A stretch of 24,921 bases of DNA, from positions 1-24,921 of the forward strand of contig JAOPWK010000320.1 in NCBI GenBank assembly GCA_025965735.1, read 5' to 3'. The notes under the pieces were generated by a model, which was not told the origin of the DNA, did no database searches, and saw only the letters and a list, made by a program, of their open reading frames with translations. This document shows, one piece after another, positions 1 to 6,986 of the stretch. This stretch comes from Frankiales bacterium (GTDB taxonomy: Bacteria > Actinomycetota > Actinomycetes > Mycobacteriales > SCTD01). Made by a program: the position numbers and the translations under genes. Within the stretch, counting starts at the first letter, position 1; each line of letters opens with the position of its first letter.

Positions 1-536
1 TGGTAGGCGACGTCGACCTTGGTGGCGTCGGCGTCGAGCACCCGGACGAGCTCGTCGCGCGTCGCCTTGCTCGGGGTCACGACCCGGGCCGCGCGGCGCA
101 GCGCGGTGCGGGTCGCCGAGCGGAAGAAGGTGCCCTTGACCGAGCTGTGCAGGTCGGGGTCGGTGAAGAACGTCGCGTCGTGCACGGTGACCACGACGGG
201 CCGGCCGGAGCGCAGCGGCATCGTGTAGTGCGGCGAGTGCAGGACCTGCGCGTCGACCTGCTGGGCGACCATCGGCAGGCCGGTCTGCTCCCAGGCGAGC
301 CGCGCGGGCCGGTGCGCGATCGCCGCGGGACCGGGCACGACCCTCGAGGACGGGGCGAGGCGGCTGTACCTCTCGGCGTCCGCGCGCTGGCAGACGATGG
401 CAAGGTCGGCCCCGCCCGCGGCGAGCGCGGCGATGAGCCCGTCGACGTAGCGCCCGACGCCGCCACGGTCGGCGGGGACCGCGGTCGCGTCGACAAGGAC
501 GCGGGGACCGCTCGGTCCTGTGGTGCCGGCGGTCAC
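1..536 (-). CDS. GT4 family glycosyltransferase, N-terminal part (cut by window edge)
   Basis: The first 178 codons of a glycosyltransferase that continues beyond base 1. The GTG start at 536 is preceded by a good ribosome binding site (GAGAGGAG, about 10 nt upstream). The protein begins MTAGTTGPSGPRVLVDATAV and shows the GT-B N-terminal pattern of GT4 enzymes: the glycine-rich acceptor-side loop DRGGVGRYVDGL near residue 24, the segment VLHSPHYTMPL, then VVVTVHDATFF and VVTPSKATRDEL, as in mannosyl- or rhamnosyltransferases that use nucleotide sugars in the cytoplasm. The donor-binding half with the EX7E motif is outside the window, so completeness cannot be judged. It is the last visible gene of the minus-strand operon starting at 5184, 54 nt after the preceding GT4. 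By family it adds a sugar to a growing polysaccharide or lipid-linked acceptor; donor and linkage cannot be read from sequence. Confidence 0.88.
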   Translation of the reverse strand, partial: MTAGTTGPSGPRVLVDATAVPADRGGVGRYVDGLIAALAAGGADLAIVCQRADAERYSRLAPSSRVVPGPAAIAHRPARLAWEQTGLPMVAQQVDAQVLHSPHYTMPLRSGRPVVVTVHDATFFTDPDLHSSVKGTFFRSATRTALRRAARVVTPSKATRDELVRVLDADATKVDVAY

Positions 537-564
537 GCGTCGGCTCCTCTCGGGGGCAGTTCTG

Positions 565-584
565 GGGCGGTGGCTGGGCCGCCC
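565..584 (-). terminator. GC-rich hairpin between two GT genes
   Basis: A 6-bp perfect stem (GGGCGG at 565-570, CCGCCC at 579-584) with an 8-nt loop lies 6 nt after the TAG stop of the 591-1658 gene. There is no T-tract, so it may be a weak or partial terminator, an mRNA-stability hairpin, or chance in GC-rich DNA. The downstream gene has its own ribosome binding site. Confidence 0.3.
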
Positions 585-590
585 GCGAGC

Positions 591-1658
591 CTACGCCCGC
601 CGCGGCGTCGAGAGCCCGCGCAGCGCCGACCACAGCGAGGCGGCTGCGGCGTCCCAGGAGAAGGCCGCAGCGCGCACCCGTCCGGCGTCGGACATCCGCG
701 CGCGCAGGGCCTCGTCGGCTACCACCTCCTGCAGCGCCGCGGCCAGCGCGGCCGGCTCCAGCGGGCTCACCCGCGCTGCCCCGCCGCCGACCTCGACGAG
801 CGCGGCCGCGTCGCTCGTGACGACGGGGGTGCCCGCCGCCATGGCCTCGAGCAGCGGCAGCCCGAAGCCCTCCGCGCGGCTCGGCACCACCAGTGCCGTC
901 GCCCGGTCGAGCAGGACCGCCAGGTCGGCGTCCGGCACCCGGCCGAGCGCCCGTGCGCCGGTCACCTCGACGCCTCCCCAGCCCGGCTGGCCGACGCAGA
1001 GCAGCGGCAGGTCAGGCGCTTCCGGCAGAGCGAGCGCGGCCAGCAGGACGTCCAGCCCCTTGCGCGGCTCGAGCGTGGCGACGGTCAGCAGGTAGCGGTC
1101 CGGCAGCCGCATGCGGGTGGCGCGCGCGTCCGCGTCCGGAGGCAGCGCCAGGTCGCCGCTGACGCCCTCGCCGACCACCAGCAGCTCGCGCAGGCGGACG
1201 TGCCGCCGCAGCTCGTCGGCCACGGCGAGCGTCGGCACCACCACGAGCGCCGCCTCCGACGCGGCGCGTCCCACCTGCGCGCGGTGCCAGGCGACCCCCC
1301 GGGGTGTCAGCGTCTGCGGGTGGGTCCACGGGACGGCGTCGTGCACGACGACCACCCGTGGCGCAGGCCCGGGCGGGAACAGCGGCGTCGGCGCGAGGAC
1401 GACGTCGCCGGGGACCCGCGGCCCGCGCCCCCGCTCCCACGCGGCGACCAGCGCCCGCCGCGGCAGCGGCAGGCGACGAGGCCCCCGTACGCCCTCGACC
1501 TCGGCCGCTGCGGTGGAGCGGTGCCAGGCGACGACCCCCTCGACCACGTCGTCCGGGTCGGCGCCGCGGGCCAGCGCGGCGGCGATCTCACGGCTGTAGC
1601 GGCCAGTCCCCCCGGGCACCGGGGCCAGGCACTGCTCGAGGACGACACCCAGCCTCAT
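591..1658 (-). CDS. GT4 family glycosyltransferase (EX7E type)
   Basis: A complete 355-residue GT-B glycosyltransferase. The ATG at 1656-1658 overlaps the TGA of the SpoIID-domain gene (ATGA), so the two are probably translationally coupled. The N-terminus MRLGVVLEQC leads into the acceptor loop PGGTGRYSREI (15-25). The segment VVVVHDAVPWTHP (102-114) is followed by VATLEPRKGLDVL (193-205) and the donor-binding motif EGFGLPLLE (E263 and E271, the EX7E pair), then AAGTPVV. No signal peptide or membrane segment is evident, so it should act at the cytoplasmic face. It is clearly paralogous to the GT4 at 17363-18424 (shared blocks TLEPRK, PGWG and EGFGLP.LEAMAAGTPVV). Family knowledge suggests mannosyl, rhamnosyl or similar transfer from a nucleotide sugar; the true donor is unknown. 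The same frame stays open upstream to 4247, but that part is antisense to nothing and only an out-of-frame shadow of the SpoIID gene. Confidence 0.92.
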   Translation of the reverse strand: MRLGVVLEQCLAPVPGGTGRYSREIAAALARGADPDDVVEGVVAWHRSTAAAEVEGVRGPRRLPLPRRALVAAWERGRGPRVPGDVVLAPTPLFPPGPAPRVVVVHDAVPWTHPQTLTPRGVAWHRAQVGRAASEAALVVVPTLAVADELRRHVRLRELLVVGEGVSGDLALPPDADARATRMRLPDRYLLTVATLEPRKGLDVLLAALALPEAPDLPLLCVGQPGWGGVEVTGARALGRVPDADLAVLLDRATALVVPSRAEGFGLPLLEAMAAGTPVVTSDAAALVEVGGGAARVSPLEPAALAAALQEVVADEALRARMSDAGRVRAAAFSWDAAAASLWSALRGLSTPRRA

Positions 1659-4171
1659 CCGACGCCGACGTACCGCGGTCCCGAGCCCTTGAAGACCGGC
1701 GTGCGTGACGCAGGGACCGTCACGTCCGTGCTGATCTGCGGGCCGTACCGGGCGCTCCCGTTGACGGCCTGGAGCACCAGCCGGTGAGTACCGGCGGCCT
1801 TGCGCAACGCGGACAGCGGGATCCGCCACTCGCCGACCTCGCCGGGGTGCACCGCGGTGGCGCCCGGCCGGACGACGTTGGCCGCGAGGGCCGGCGGACG
1901 GCTCGGGGAGGTCCAGGCGGAGGTCGCGAGGGCGTACGGCGCGTCCGCCGCCGTGGCCAGCCGCTCGGTGCCGATCTGCCACGGGGAGCCGCCGAGGTTG
2001 CGCAGCCGGACGACGAGGGTGGTGTCCCGCTGGAGCGTCACCTTGGCGGCCGGACCGGCGTGCAGCATCGCGAGGCGGCTCACCGCGGGGTCGACGCGGA
2101 CGACGTCGAAGGTGCGGGCGGCGCCCTCGATCCAGCCGTGACCGGCCCACAGCGGCTCGAAGGCCTCCGCAGTCACGCCGACCGGCCGGCCGGCGCCGTG
2201 CAGCACGAGGTCGAAGGCGCCGGTCGCGCCGGGCGCGGTGGCGGCCAGCAGCCGGGTCGGGCGGCTGGTGCTGAGCCAGTCGCTCCCGGCCGAGGTGCTG
2301 ACGCGGTTGCGGGGGCCGGAGGTGCCCAGCTGCACCGGTCCGCCAGCGGGCCACCCCAGGTTGCCGGTGTTCTTGAGCTGCCAGCGCACGGTGGACCGGC
2401 CGTTGCGGGGCACCACCACCGTGCGCCCGTCCGGGAGCACCGGGGCGGGGCCACCGGCGGTCGCCGGCGCGGCACCGGGCGCGGCCGCGACCGAGGCGTG
2501 CACCGCGGTCAGCAGCGCCGCGTCGACCTGGACGCGCCAGGAGACGGTCGCCCCGAAGACCGGACCGTCCCCGACGCGCAGGCGGTAGGCCCGGCCATGG
2601 GCGCCCGGCTGCACGCCGGCCGCGTCGAGCCGTATGGCGAACTCGGCGGTCTCGCCGGGCGACACGGTGGTGGCGCCGGCCCGGCTGGCGCGCACGAACG
2701 CGCCGGGGCGGGTCGAGCCCCCGGCCAGCGGGTCGGCCTGACCGGGCGGGGAGGCGACGGCCAGGTGCAGCCCGGCGACCGGCCAGGCGGTCGCGCCGGT
2801 GTTCTTCAGCGTGGCGGTGAGGCTGCCGGTGGAGGCGCCCGGCGGTCGCACCAGCGTCGGAGCCGCGGACTGCGCCGTGACGGCGCTGCCGGTCTCCACC
2901 GAGACCACCCGCCACCAGGAGGAGCGCAGCCCGTCGCTGCTCCCGGGCCAGGGCTTGGCGTTGTAGACGCCCGCGCCGGTGGTGCCGACGCTGGTCGCGG
3001 CGCCGGTGCTGCTGACGCCCTCGAGCACCACGGTCTTGACGCGGCCGCCCCACTCGCCGTTGCCGTCGCGGCTCGTGACCTTGATGCGCCGCAGGGTGCC
3101 GACCGCCGGGAAGCGCCGCTCGAGGTCGCTCGCCCGCAGCGTCGCCTTCCAGCTGTGCACCGGGTTGGCGATGGCGCCGTCCCAGTCGTCGCGCTTCGCG
3201 ACGAGGTACGAGAAGTCGCCCTTGGTGGACCAGCCGCCGTTCGAGCTGCTGAACTCCGCGAAGATCGACGTCCCCTCGTACGTCCGCACCACGCCGGCGG
3301 TGGCCCGCACCGCCTCGGTCGTCGACGCCGGCTCGAGCTCGCTCACGGTGCCGTTCGCGGTGTAGAGGCGGCTGCCGCCGAAGACCTGGCACTGGGTCGT
3401 GTCGCAGATGTCGAAGATCCCGGTGCCGGCGACGCGCTCGCGCTTGTTCGCGCTGTACGACCGCGCGGCGATGGACTGGGCCTGCAGCGCTGCCGGCTTC
3501 CAGCCGCTGGACGCCTCGCGCGGGACGACGCCGAGCAGGTAGTCCTCCAGCGGGAGCACCACGATGCTGGCCAGGGCGGTGGCCGCCGTCTTCACGGCCT
3601 GCACGGCGCCGCGGTAGTCGCGGCTGGTGCCGTCCGGGAAGGCGACCCGCACGAAGGTCGGCCCGCTGAACCGCACCGGTCCGGCGGAGGTCGTGCCGCC
3701 GCCGAGGGCGTACGGGGTCCAGGTCGACCCGGTGAGCGACTGCACGTGCAGGCCGGCGCTGTCGACGGTCACGCGCCAGCGGGTGGGGCCGGCGGGCAGC
3801 TCCTGCGTGGTGCCGGTGCTGGTGTCGGTGACCTTCAGCCCGCTGGCGGCGTGCACCTGCAGGTCGGTGCCCTCGTCGCCCATGAGCTTGACCCGGATCG
3901 GTGCCGGCGCCAGGACGGTGCGCGCGGTGCCCGGGTAGTAGGTGCTGACGATCGTCTCGGCGCTGACGCCCTGGCTGGCGGCGCCCTGCGCGCCCCACTG
4001 GCTCATGCCGCGGCCGTGGCCCCAGCCGTGCCCCTCGATGCTGAAGACGCCGTCCGCGGGTCGTTCGGCGACCTCCTCTGCCGAGGCCGGCGCGGCGGTG
4101 CCGACCACGACCAGGCCGCTGGCGAGCAGGCCGACGAGGGCGGTCCAGGCCGTGCGAGGAGGGCGGCGCAT
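1655..4171 (-). CDS. Secreted SpoIID/LytB-domain protein with Ig-like C-terminal repeats
   Basis: An 838-residue exported protein. Residues 1-31 form a signal peptide (RRPPR, hydrophobic core, APASA cleavage site). SpoIID/LytB hallmarks follow: GHGWGHGRGMSQWG (47-60), then VVPREASSGWKPAALQAQS (215-233) with E219 at the position of the catalytic glutamate of SpoIID lytic transglycosylases, and a CDTTQCQVFGG block (256-266). From about residue 432 there are three beta-rich repeats marked by LKNTGATAWP, LKNTGNLGWP and LRNLGGSPWQ, resembling NBR1-type or CARDB-like Ig domains. SpoIID cleaves glycan strands lacking stem peptides; amidase activators (LytB) are the other known role. The family is well known outside spore formers in Actinomycetota. 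The ATG at 4171 has GGAG 9 nt upstream. It sits in a glycosylation operon, 32 nt after the flippase-like gene and overlapping the next GT, suggesting a job in placing polymer on the wall (inference). Confidence 0.93.
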   Translation of the reverse strand: MRRPPRTAWTALVGLLASGLVVVGTAAPASAEEVAERPADGVFSIEGHGWGHGRGMSQWGAQGAASQGVSAETIVSTYYPGTARTVLAPAPIRVKLMGDEGTDLQVHAASGLKVTDTSTGTTQELPAGPTRWRVTVDSAGLHVQSLTGSTWTPYALGGGTTSAGPVRFSGPTFVRVAFPDGTSRDYRGAVQAVKTAATALASIVVLPLEDYLLGVVPREASSGWKPAALQAQSIAARSYSANKRERVAGTGIFDICDTTQCQVFGGSRLYTANGTVSELEPASTTEAVRATAGVVRTYEGTSIFAEFSSSNGGWSTKGDFSYLVAKRDDWDGAIANPVHSWKATLRASDLERRFPAVGTLRRIKVTSRDGNGEWGGRVKTVVLEGVSSTGAATSVGTTGAGVYNAKPWPGSSDGLRSSWWRVVSVETGSAVTAQSAAPTLVRPPGASTGSLTATLKNTGATAWPVAGLHLAVASPPGQADPLAGGSTRPGAFVRASRAGATTVSPGETAEFAIRLDAAGVQPGAHGRAYRLRVGDGPVFGATVSWRVQVDAALLTAVHASVAAAPGAAPATAGGPAPVLPDGRTVVVPRNGRSTVRWQLKNTGNLGWPAGGPVQLGTSGPRNRVSTSAGSDWLSTSRPTRLLAATAPGATGAFDLVLHGAGRPVGVTAEAFEPLWAGHGWIEGAARTFDVVRVDPAVSRLAMLHAGPAAKVTLQRDTTLVVRLRNLGGSPWQIGTERLATAADAPYALATSAWTSPSRPPALAANVVRPGATAVHPGEVGEWRIPLSALRKAAGTHRLVLQAVNGSARYGPQISTDVTVPASRTPVFKGSGPRYVGVG

Positions 4172-4203
4172 CAGGGTCGTCTCCGCAAGAAGGGGCGTAC
4201 CTG

Positions 4204-5184
4204 TCAGACGTCGGCAGCCTTCCCCGGCTGCTGAACAGCCCGGACACTAGTCACATCTGCCACATCAGCACCAGGTTCGTGACGCGATCGTGGCCTCAGC
4301 GCGGCGCCGGCCGCTCCCCAGAGCAGGTCGCCCAGCGTCATCAGCACGCGGCTGAGCACCGCGACGGCGAGAGCCGCCGCCTGGTCCAGCACGGGGGCGA
4401 GCGCCGCGATCAGCGCCAGCTCGCGCACCCCCGCGCCGGCCGGCGCCACGACGAACAGGAAGCCCGCGGTCCAGGCGAGGGCGTACGCCCCCAGGCTCAG
4501 CAGCAGCAGGTCCGCGCGGCCCTGCGTGTCCTGCGGGCGGACCAGCAGCCACAGGTGGACGCCGTACGCGACCCACATGGCGAGCGCCCAGCCGAGCGCG
4601 GCGGCGACACCGCGCCGGCTCAGCGCCCGCTCCAGCGGGTCGCGCCTGAGCACGCGGAGCATCAGCGCGACCAGGCGTGTGAGCACCGGCGGGTGCAGCG
4701 CGACCAGGACGACGGGCAGCAGGAGCAGCACCCACGCGTGGTCGCGCAGCGCGTCCGGACTGGTGAGCGGCAGGGCGACGGCCGCGGTGAGCAGGCCGGC
4801 CGCGACCAGCACCCCCATGAACAGCAGGCTGGCCGTGCCGACCCGGCTCCGCGGCGCGCCCTGCGAGCGGCCCAGCTCCATCTGCGCCGCGATGGCGAAC
4901 ACCTGGCCGGGGACGTACTTGCCGAGCTGGCCGAGGAAGAAGACGTGCAGGGCAGGCCTGGCCGCGAGGGGCGTCCCGAGGTCGGCCAGCAGCGCACGCC
5001 AGACCATCGCGGAGGCCAGCAGCCCCACCAGGACGGCCGCCAGGCTGCCGGCCGCCGCCGTCCAGCCGACGTCGCGGGCGGCGGCCAAGGCCTCGTCGCC
5101 CTGCTCGCGCAGGGCCAGCGCGAGCAGCACGAGGGCGAGCAGCAGGAAGCCGGCCCGCACGGCCCGGCCAAGCGTCTGCTTCAC
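4204..5184 (-). CDS. Flippase-like membrane protein (lysylphosphatidylglycerol synthase TM / UPF0104 type)
   Basis: A 326-residue polytopic membrane protein with roughly eight hydrophobic segments. Diagnostic features of the LPG-synthase transmembrane region family are the block FFLGQLGKYVPGQVFAIAAQ (about 82-101), where the KY.PG motif is typical, and the later LFVVAPAGAGVRELALIAAL region (PxGxGxRE). Members without the C-terminal aminoacyl-transferase domain, as here, are often found with glycosyltransferases and are thought to help lipid or lipid-linked sugar translocation, but direct proof is limited. The start is GTG (MKQTLGRAVRAG) at 5184. No Shine-Dalgarno is visible; a TAGCGT -10 box ends 6 nt before the GTG, so the mRNA is probably leaderless. 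It heads the minus-strand operon containing the SpoIID-domain protein and two GT4s. The hydrophilic tail after residue 300 is unremarkable. Confidence 0.88.
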   Translation of the reverse strand: MKQTLGRAVRAGFLLLALVLLALALREQGDEALAAARDVGWTAAAGSLAAVLVGLLASAMVWRALLADLGTPLAARPALHVFFLGQLGKYVPGQVFAIAAQMELGRSQGAPRSRVGTASLLFMGVLVAAGLLTAAVALPLTSPDALRDHAWVLLLLPVVLVALHPPVLTRLVALMLRVLRRDPLERALSRRGVAAALGWALAMWVAYGVHLWLLVRPQDTQGRADLLLLSLGAYALAWTAGFLFVVAPAGAGVRELALIAALAPVLDQAAALAVAVLSRVLMTLGDLLWGAAGAALRPRSRHEPGADVADVTSVRAVQQPGKAADV

Positions 5185-5206
5185 GAGATCACGCTAGCCT
5201 CGGCGC
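5185..5206. promoter_or_regulatory. 22-bp divergent leaderless promoter with overlapping -10 boxes
   Basis: The whole gap between the divergent genes starting at 5184 (minus) and 5207 (plus) is 22 bp. It holds TAGCCT on the plus strand (5195-5200), 6 nt before ATG, and TAGCGT on the minus strand (bases 5196 to 5191), 6 nt before GTG. Both fit the actinobacterial TANNNT -10 consensus and place transcription start on the first base of each start codon. They share the self-complementary TA at 5195-5196. No clear -35 is seen on either side; any -35 contact would fall inside the opposite gene. Confidence 0.62.
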
Positions 5207-5833
5207 ATGACCGCAGCGCCCGAGACGCCCGGTGTGGTGATCGGCAACCACACCAAGAAGTACACGGCGAAGAACCCCGCTATCAAGTGGCTGACCGAGC
5301 GCTTCGTCACCCGGCTGGACGCGATGGTGGGCGACATCGCCGCCGACACCAAGCCCGGCACGCGGCCGCTCGAGGTGGGTGCCGGCGAGGGCGTCATCAG
5401 CCTCAAGATGCAGGAGCGCTTCGGCTCCTGCGTCGGCATCGACCTGCCCGACGCCGGCCTGCGCGAGGAGTGGCGCTCCCGTCCCGGGCCGCACTACCTG
5501 CACGCCGACGCCGAGCGGCTGCCGTTCAAGGACGAGCAGTTCGACCTGGTGGTGTGCGTCGAGGTCCTCGAGCACCTGCGTGACCCGGCTGCCGGGCTGC
5601 GCGAGCTGGCCCGGGTGACCTCGCGCCACATGCTGCTGTCCGTCCCGCACGAGCCGTTCTTCCGCGGGTCCAACCTGCTGACCGGCCGCTACCTCAAGGA
5701 CCTGGGCAACACGCCCGGCCACCTCAACCACTGGACGGGCGCCGGCTTCCAGCGGTTCGTCTCGCAGTGCGCGACGGTCCGCAAGGTCGCCTCGCCGTAC
5801 CCGTGGACCATCGTCTGGGCGACGAAGGCCTGA
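5207..5833 (+). CDS. Class I SAM-dependent methyltransferase
   Basis: A 208-residue cytoplasmic protein. SAM-binding motif I is PLEVGAGEGVISLKM (about 53-67), followed by VGIDL with the acidic end of strand 2, AERLPFKDEQFDLVVC (motif II region) and VEVLEHLRDP (post-II), the arrangement of Methyltransf_11-type enzymes. The C-terminal half contains VPHEPFFRGSNLLTGRYLKD and HLNHWT, a pattern seen in methyltransferases encoded beside glycosyltransferases. The substrate is not evident; a lipid carrier or sugar-lipid intermediate is possible from context (inference). The ATG at 5207 has no Shine-Dalgarno and lies 6 nt after a TAGCCT -10 box, so translation is probably leaderless. It is divergent from the flippase-like gene and separated from the next plus-strand gene by 124 nt containing a large inverted repeat and another promoter, so it is likely its own transcription unit. 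Confidence 0.9.
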   Translation: MTAAPETPGVVIGNHTKKYTAKNPAIKWLTERFVTRLDAMVGDIAADTKPGTRPLEVGAGEGVISLKMQERFGSCVGIDLPDAGLREEWRSRPGPHYLHADAERLPFKDEQFDLVVCVEVLEHLRDPAAGLRELARVTSRHMLLSVPHEPFFRGSNLLTGRYLKDLGNTPGHLNHWTGAGFQRFVSQCATVRKVASPYPWTIVWATKA

Positions 5834-5839
5834 CCCCCT

Positions 5840-5903
5840 TCCGCCAGCTGTAGCGCCAGGCCTCGTCTGCGCTCCGGCGGGGCGTACTGCGACAGCTGGC
5901 GGA
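5840..5903. repeat. Perfect 12-bp inverted repeat in the 5834-5957 intergenic region
   Basis: TCCGCCAGCTGT at 5840-5851 is the exact reverse complement of ACAGCTGGCGGA at 5892-5903, separated by 40 nt. Inside the loop a second small dyad occurs (AGCGC at 5852-5856, GCGCT at 5869-5873) directly abutting the left arm. The RNA could fold into a long compound hairpin just after the methyltransferase stop codon and before the next promoter. It may act as a terminator without a U-tract, or be one copy of a REP-like dispersed palindrome. No second copy was noticed in this window. Confidence 0.6.
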
Positions 5904-5945
5904 GGTCCCCCGGCCGCGTCGGCCGCCCGGCGATCTCCAGGTCGG

Positions 5946-5951
5946 TAGGAT
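5946..5951 (+). promoter_or_regulatory. Leaderless promoter -10 box for the GT2 gene
   Basis: TAGGAT ends 6 nt before the GTG at 5958. There is no Shine-Dalgarno between it and the start, and the spacing puts transcription start on the GTG itself. No recognisable -35 hexamer is present about 17 nt upstream. Confidence 0.55.
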
Positions 5952-5957
5952 CACCGC

Positions 5958-6986
5958 GTGCGCCTCGTGGTCCAGGTCCCCTGCCTGAACGAGGAGGAGA
6001 CCCTCCCCGCGGTCCTCTCCACCATCCCCAAGGAGATCCCGGGGATCGACGAGATCCTCGTGCTGATCATCGACGACGGCTCGACCGACCGGACGATCGA
6101 GGTCGCCAAGGAGCACGGCGTCGAGCACTTCGTGCGGCACGCCCGCAACCGCGGACTCGGCCGGTCGTTCCACGACGGCGTGCAGCGGGCGCTGGAGCTC
6201 GGCGCGGACATCGTCGTGAACACCGACGGCGACAACCAGTACCCGCAGGAGCGCATCGGCGACCTGGTGCAGCCGATCCTCGCCGGACGCGCCGACATCG
6301 TCATCGCCGACCGCCAGGTCCACCTGGTCGAGCACTTCTCCGGCCCCAAGGTGCTGCTGCAGAAGCTGGGCAGTCGCATCGTGAACAAGGCGGCCGGGAC
6401 GAACCTGCCGGACGCGGCCAGCGGCTTCCGCGCCTACTCCCGCGACTCGCTCATGCTGCTGAACACGATCACGCAGTTCAGCTACTGCATGGAGACGATC
6501 ATCCAGGCCGGCAACAAGCGGATGGCGATCGAGAGCGTCCCGATCCGCACGAACGCCAAGACGCGCGAGTCCCGGCTGTTCAAGAGCACCTGGCAGCACG
6601 TCCTGAAGTCGGCCGGCGCCATCGTCAAGGCCTACATCATGTACAAGCCGTACGTGATCTTCAGCTTCTTCGCCGTGCTGCTCGGCGTGCTGGGGCTGAT
6701 CCCGTTCGTGCGCTACGCGGTGCTCAAGGCGGTCGGCGACGACGGCAACCACCTGCAGTCCCTGCTCGTCGGGACGATCCTGCTGGTGATGAGCTTCATG
6801 AGCGTCATCGTCGGGATCATCGGGGACCTGCTGCGCACGAACCGCGCGCTCATCGAGGACCAGCTCGAGCACGTGAAGAAGATGCGCTTCGGGCAGCTCG
6901 ACCCCAGCAGCCCGGCACCGGTCGACATGGCGGAGCGGGCCGTCCCGCGCACGCCGCGCAGGACGCCTGTGCGCCGCGCCGGCTGA
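5958..6986 (+). CDS. Polyprenol-phosphate-type GT2 glycosyltransferase with C-terminal membrane anchor
   Basis: A 342-residue inverting GT-A enzyme of the DPM1/DPG-synthase/GtrB type. It opens with VVQVPCLNEEETLPAVL (4-20), then LIIDDGSTDRT (36-46) and the metal-binding DXD as NTDGDNQY (88-95, D90 and D92), followed by ADRQ and the SGFRAYSRDS block (155-164) typical of this family. Two hydrophobic segments (about 231-255 and 267-290) form the C-terminal hairpin found in GtrB-like enzymes, and the tail is basic. Family role: transfer of a hexose from a nucleotide sugar to polyprenyl phosphate on the inner face of the membrane; some relatives instead act on other lipid acceptors. Its product would suit the GT-C-like proteins encoded at 7648-11456. 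The GTG start is leaderless (see the -10 box at 5946). The stop codon TGA overlaps the ATG of the acyltransferase by one base. Confidence 0.9.
   Translation: MRLVVQVPCLNEEETLPAVLSTIPKEIPGIDEILVLIIDDGSTDRTIEVAKEHGVEHFVRHARNRGLGRSFHDGVQRALELGADIVVNTDGDNQYPQERIGDLVQPILAGRADIVIADRQVHLVEHFSGPKVLLQKLGSRIVNKAAGTNLPDAASGFRAYSRDSLMLLNTITQFSYCMETIIQAGNKRMAIESVPIRTNAKTRESRLFKSTWQHVLKSAGAIVKAYIMYKPYVIFSFFAVLLGVLGLIPFVRYAVLKAVGDDGNHLQSLLVGTILLVMSFMSVIVGIIGDLLRTNRALIEDQLEHVKKMRFGQLDPSSPAPVDMAERAVPRTPRRTPVRRAG

Noticed and set aside
565..584. Hairpin as a strong intrinsic terminator ending the left operon
   Set aside because: No U-tract and a same-strand GT4 with its own ribosome binding site follows at once; kept only as a low-confidence hairpin.
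147..1787. Long plus-strand open frame of about 546 codons
   Set aside because: Antisense to two clear GT4 genes; translation is R/G/A/H-rich with no recognisable domain, the usual shadow in high-GC DNA.
1659..4247. The open minus-strand frame continuing upstream of the 355-residue GT4 as one 1218-codon reading frame
   Set aside because: The upstream part is arginine/proline-rich low-complexity translation lying over the SpoIID-domain gene in another frame; the GT4 homology begins exactly at the ATG at 1658.
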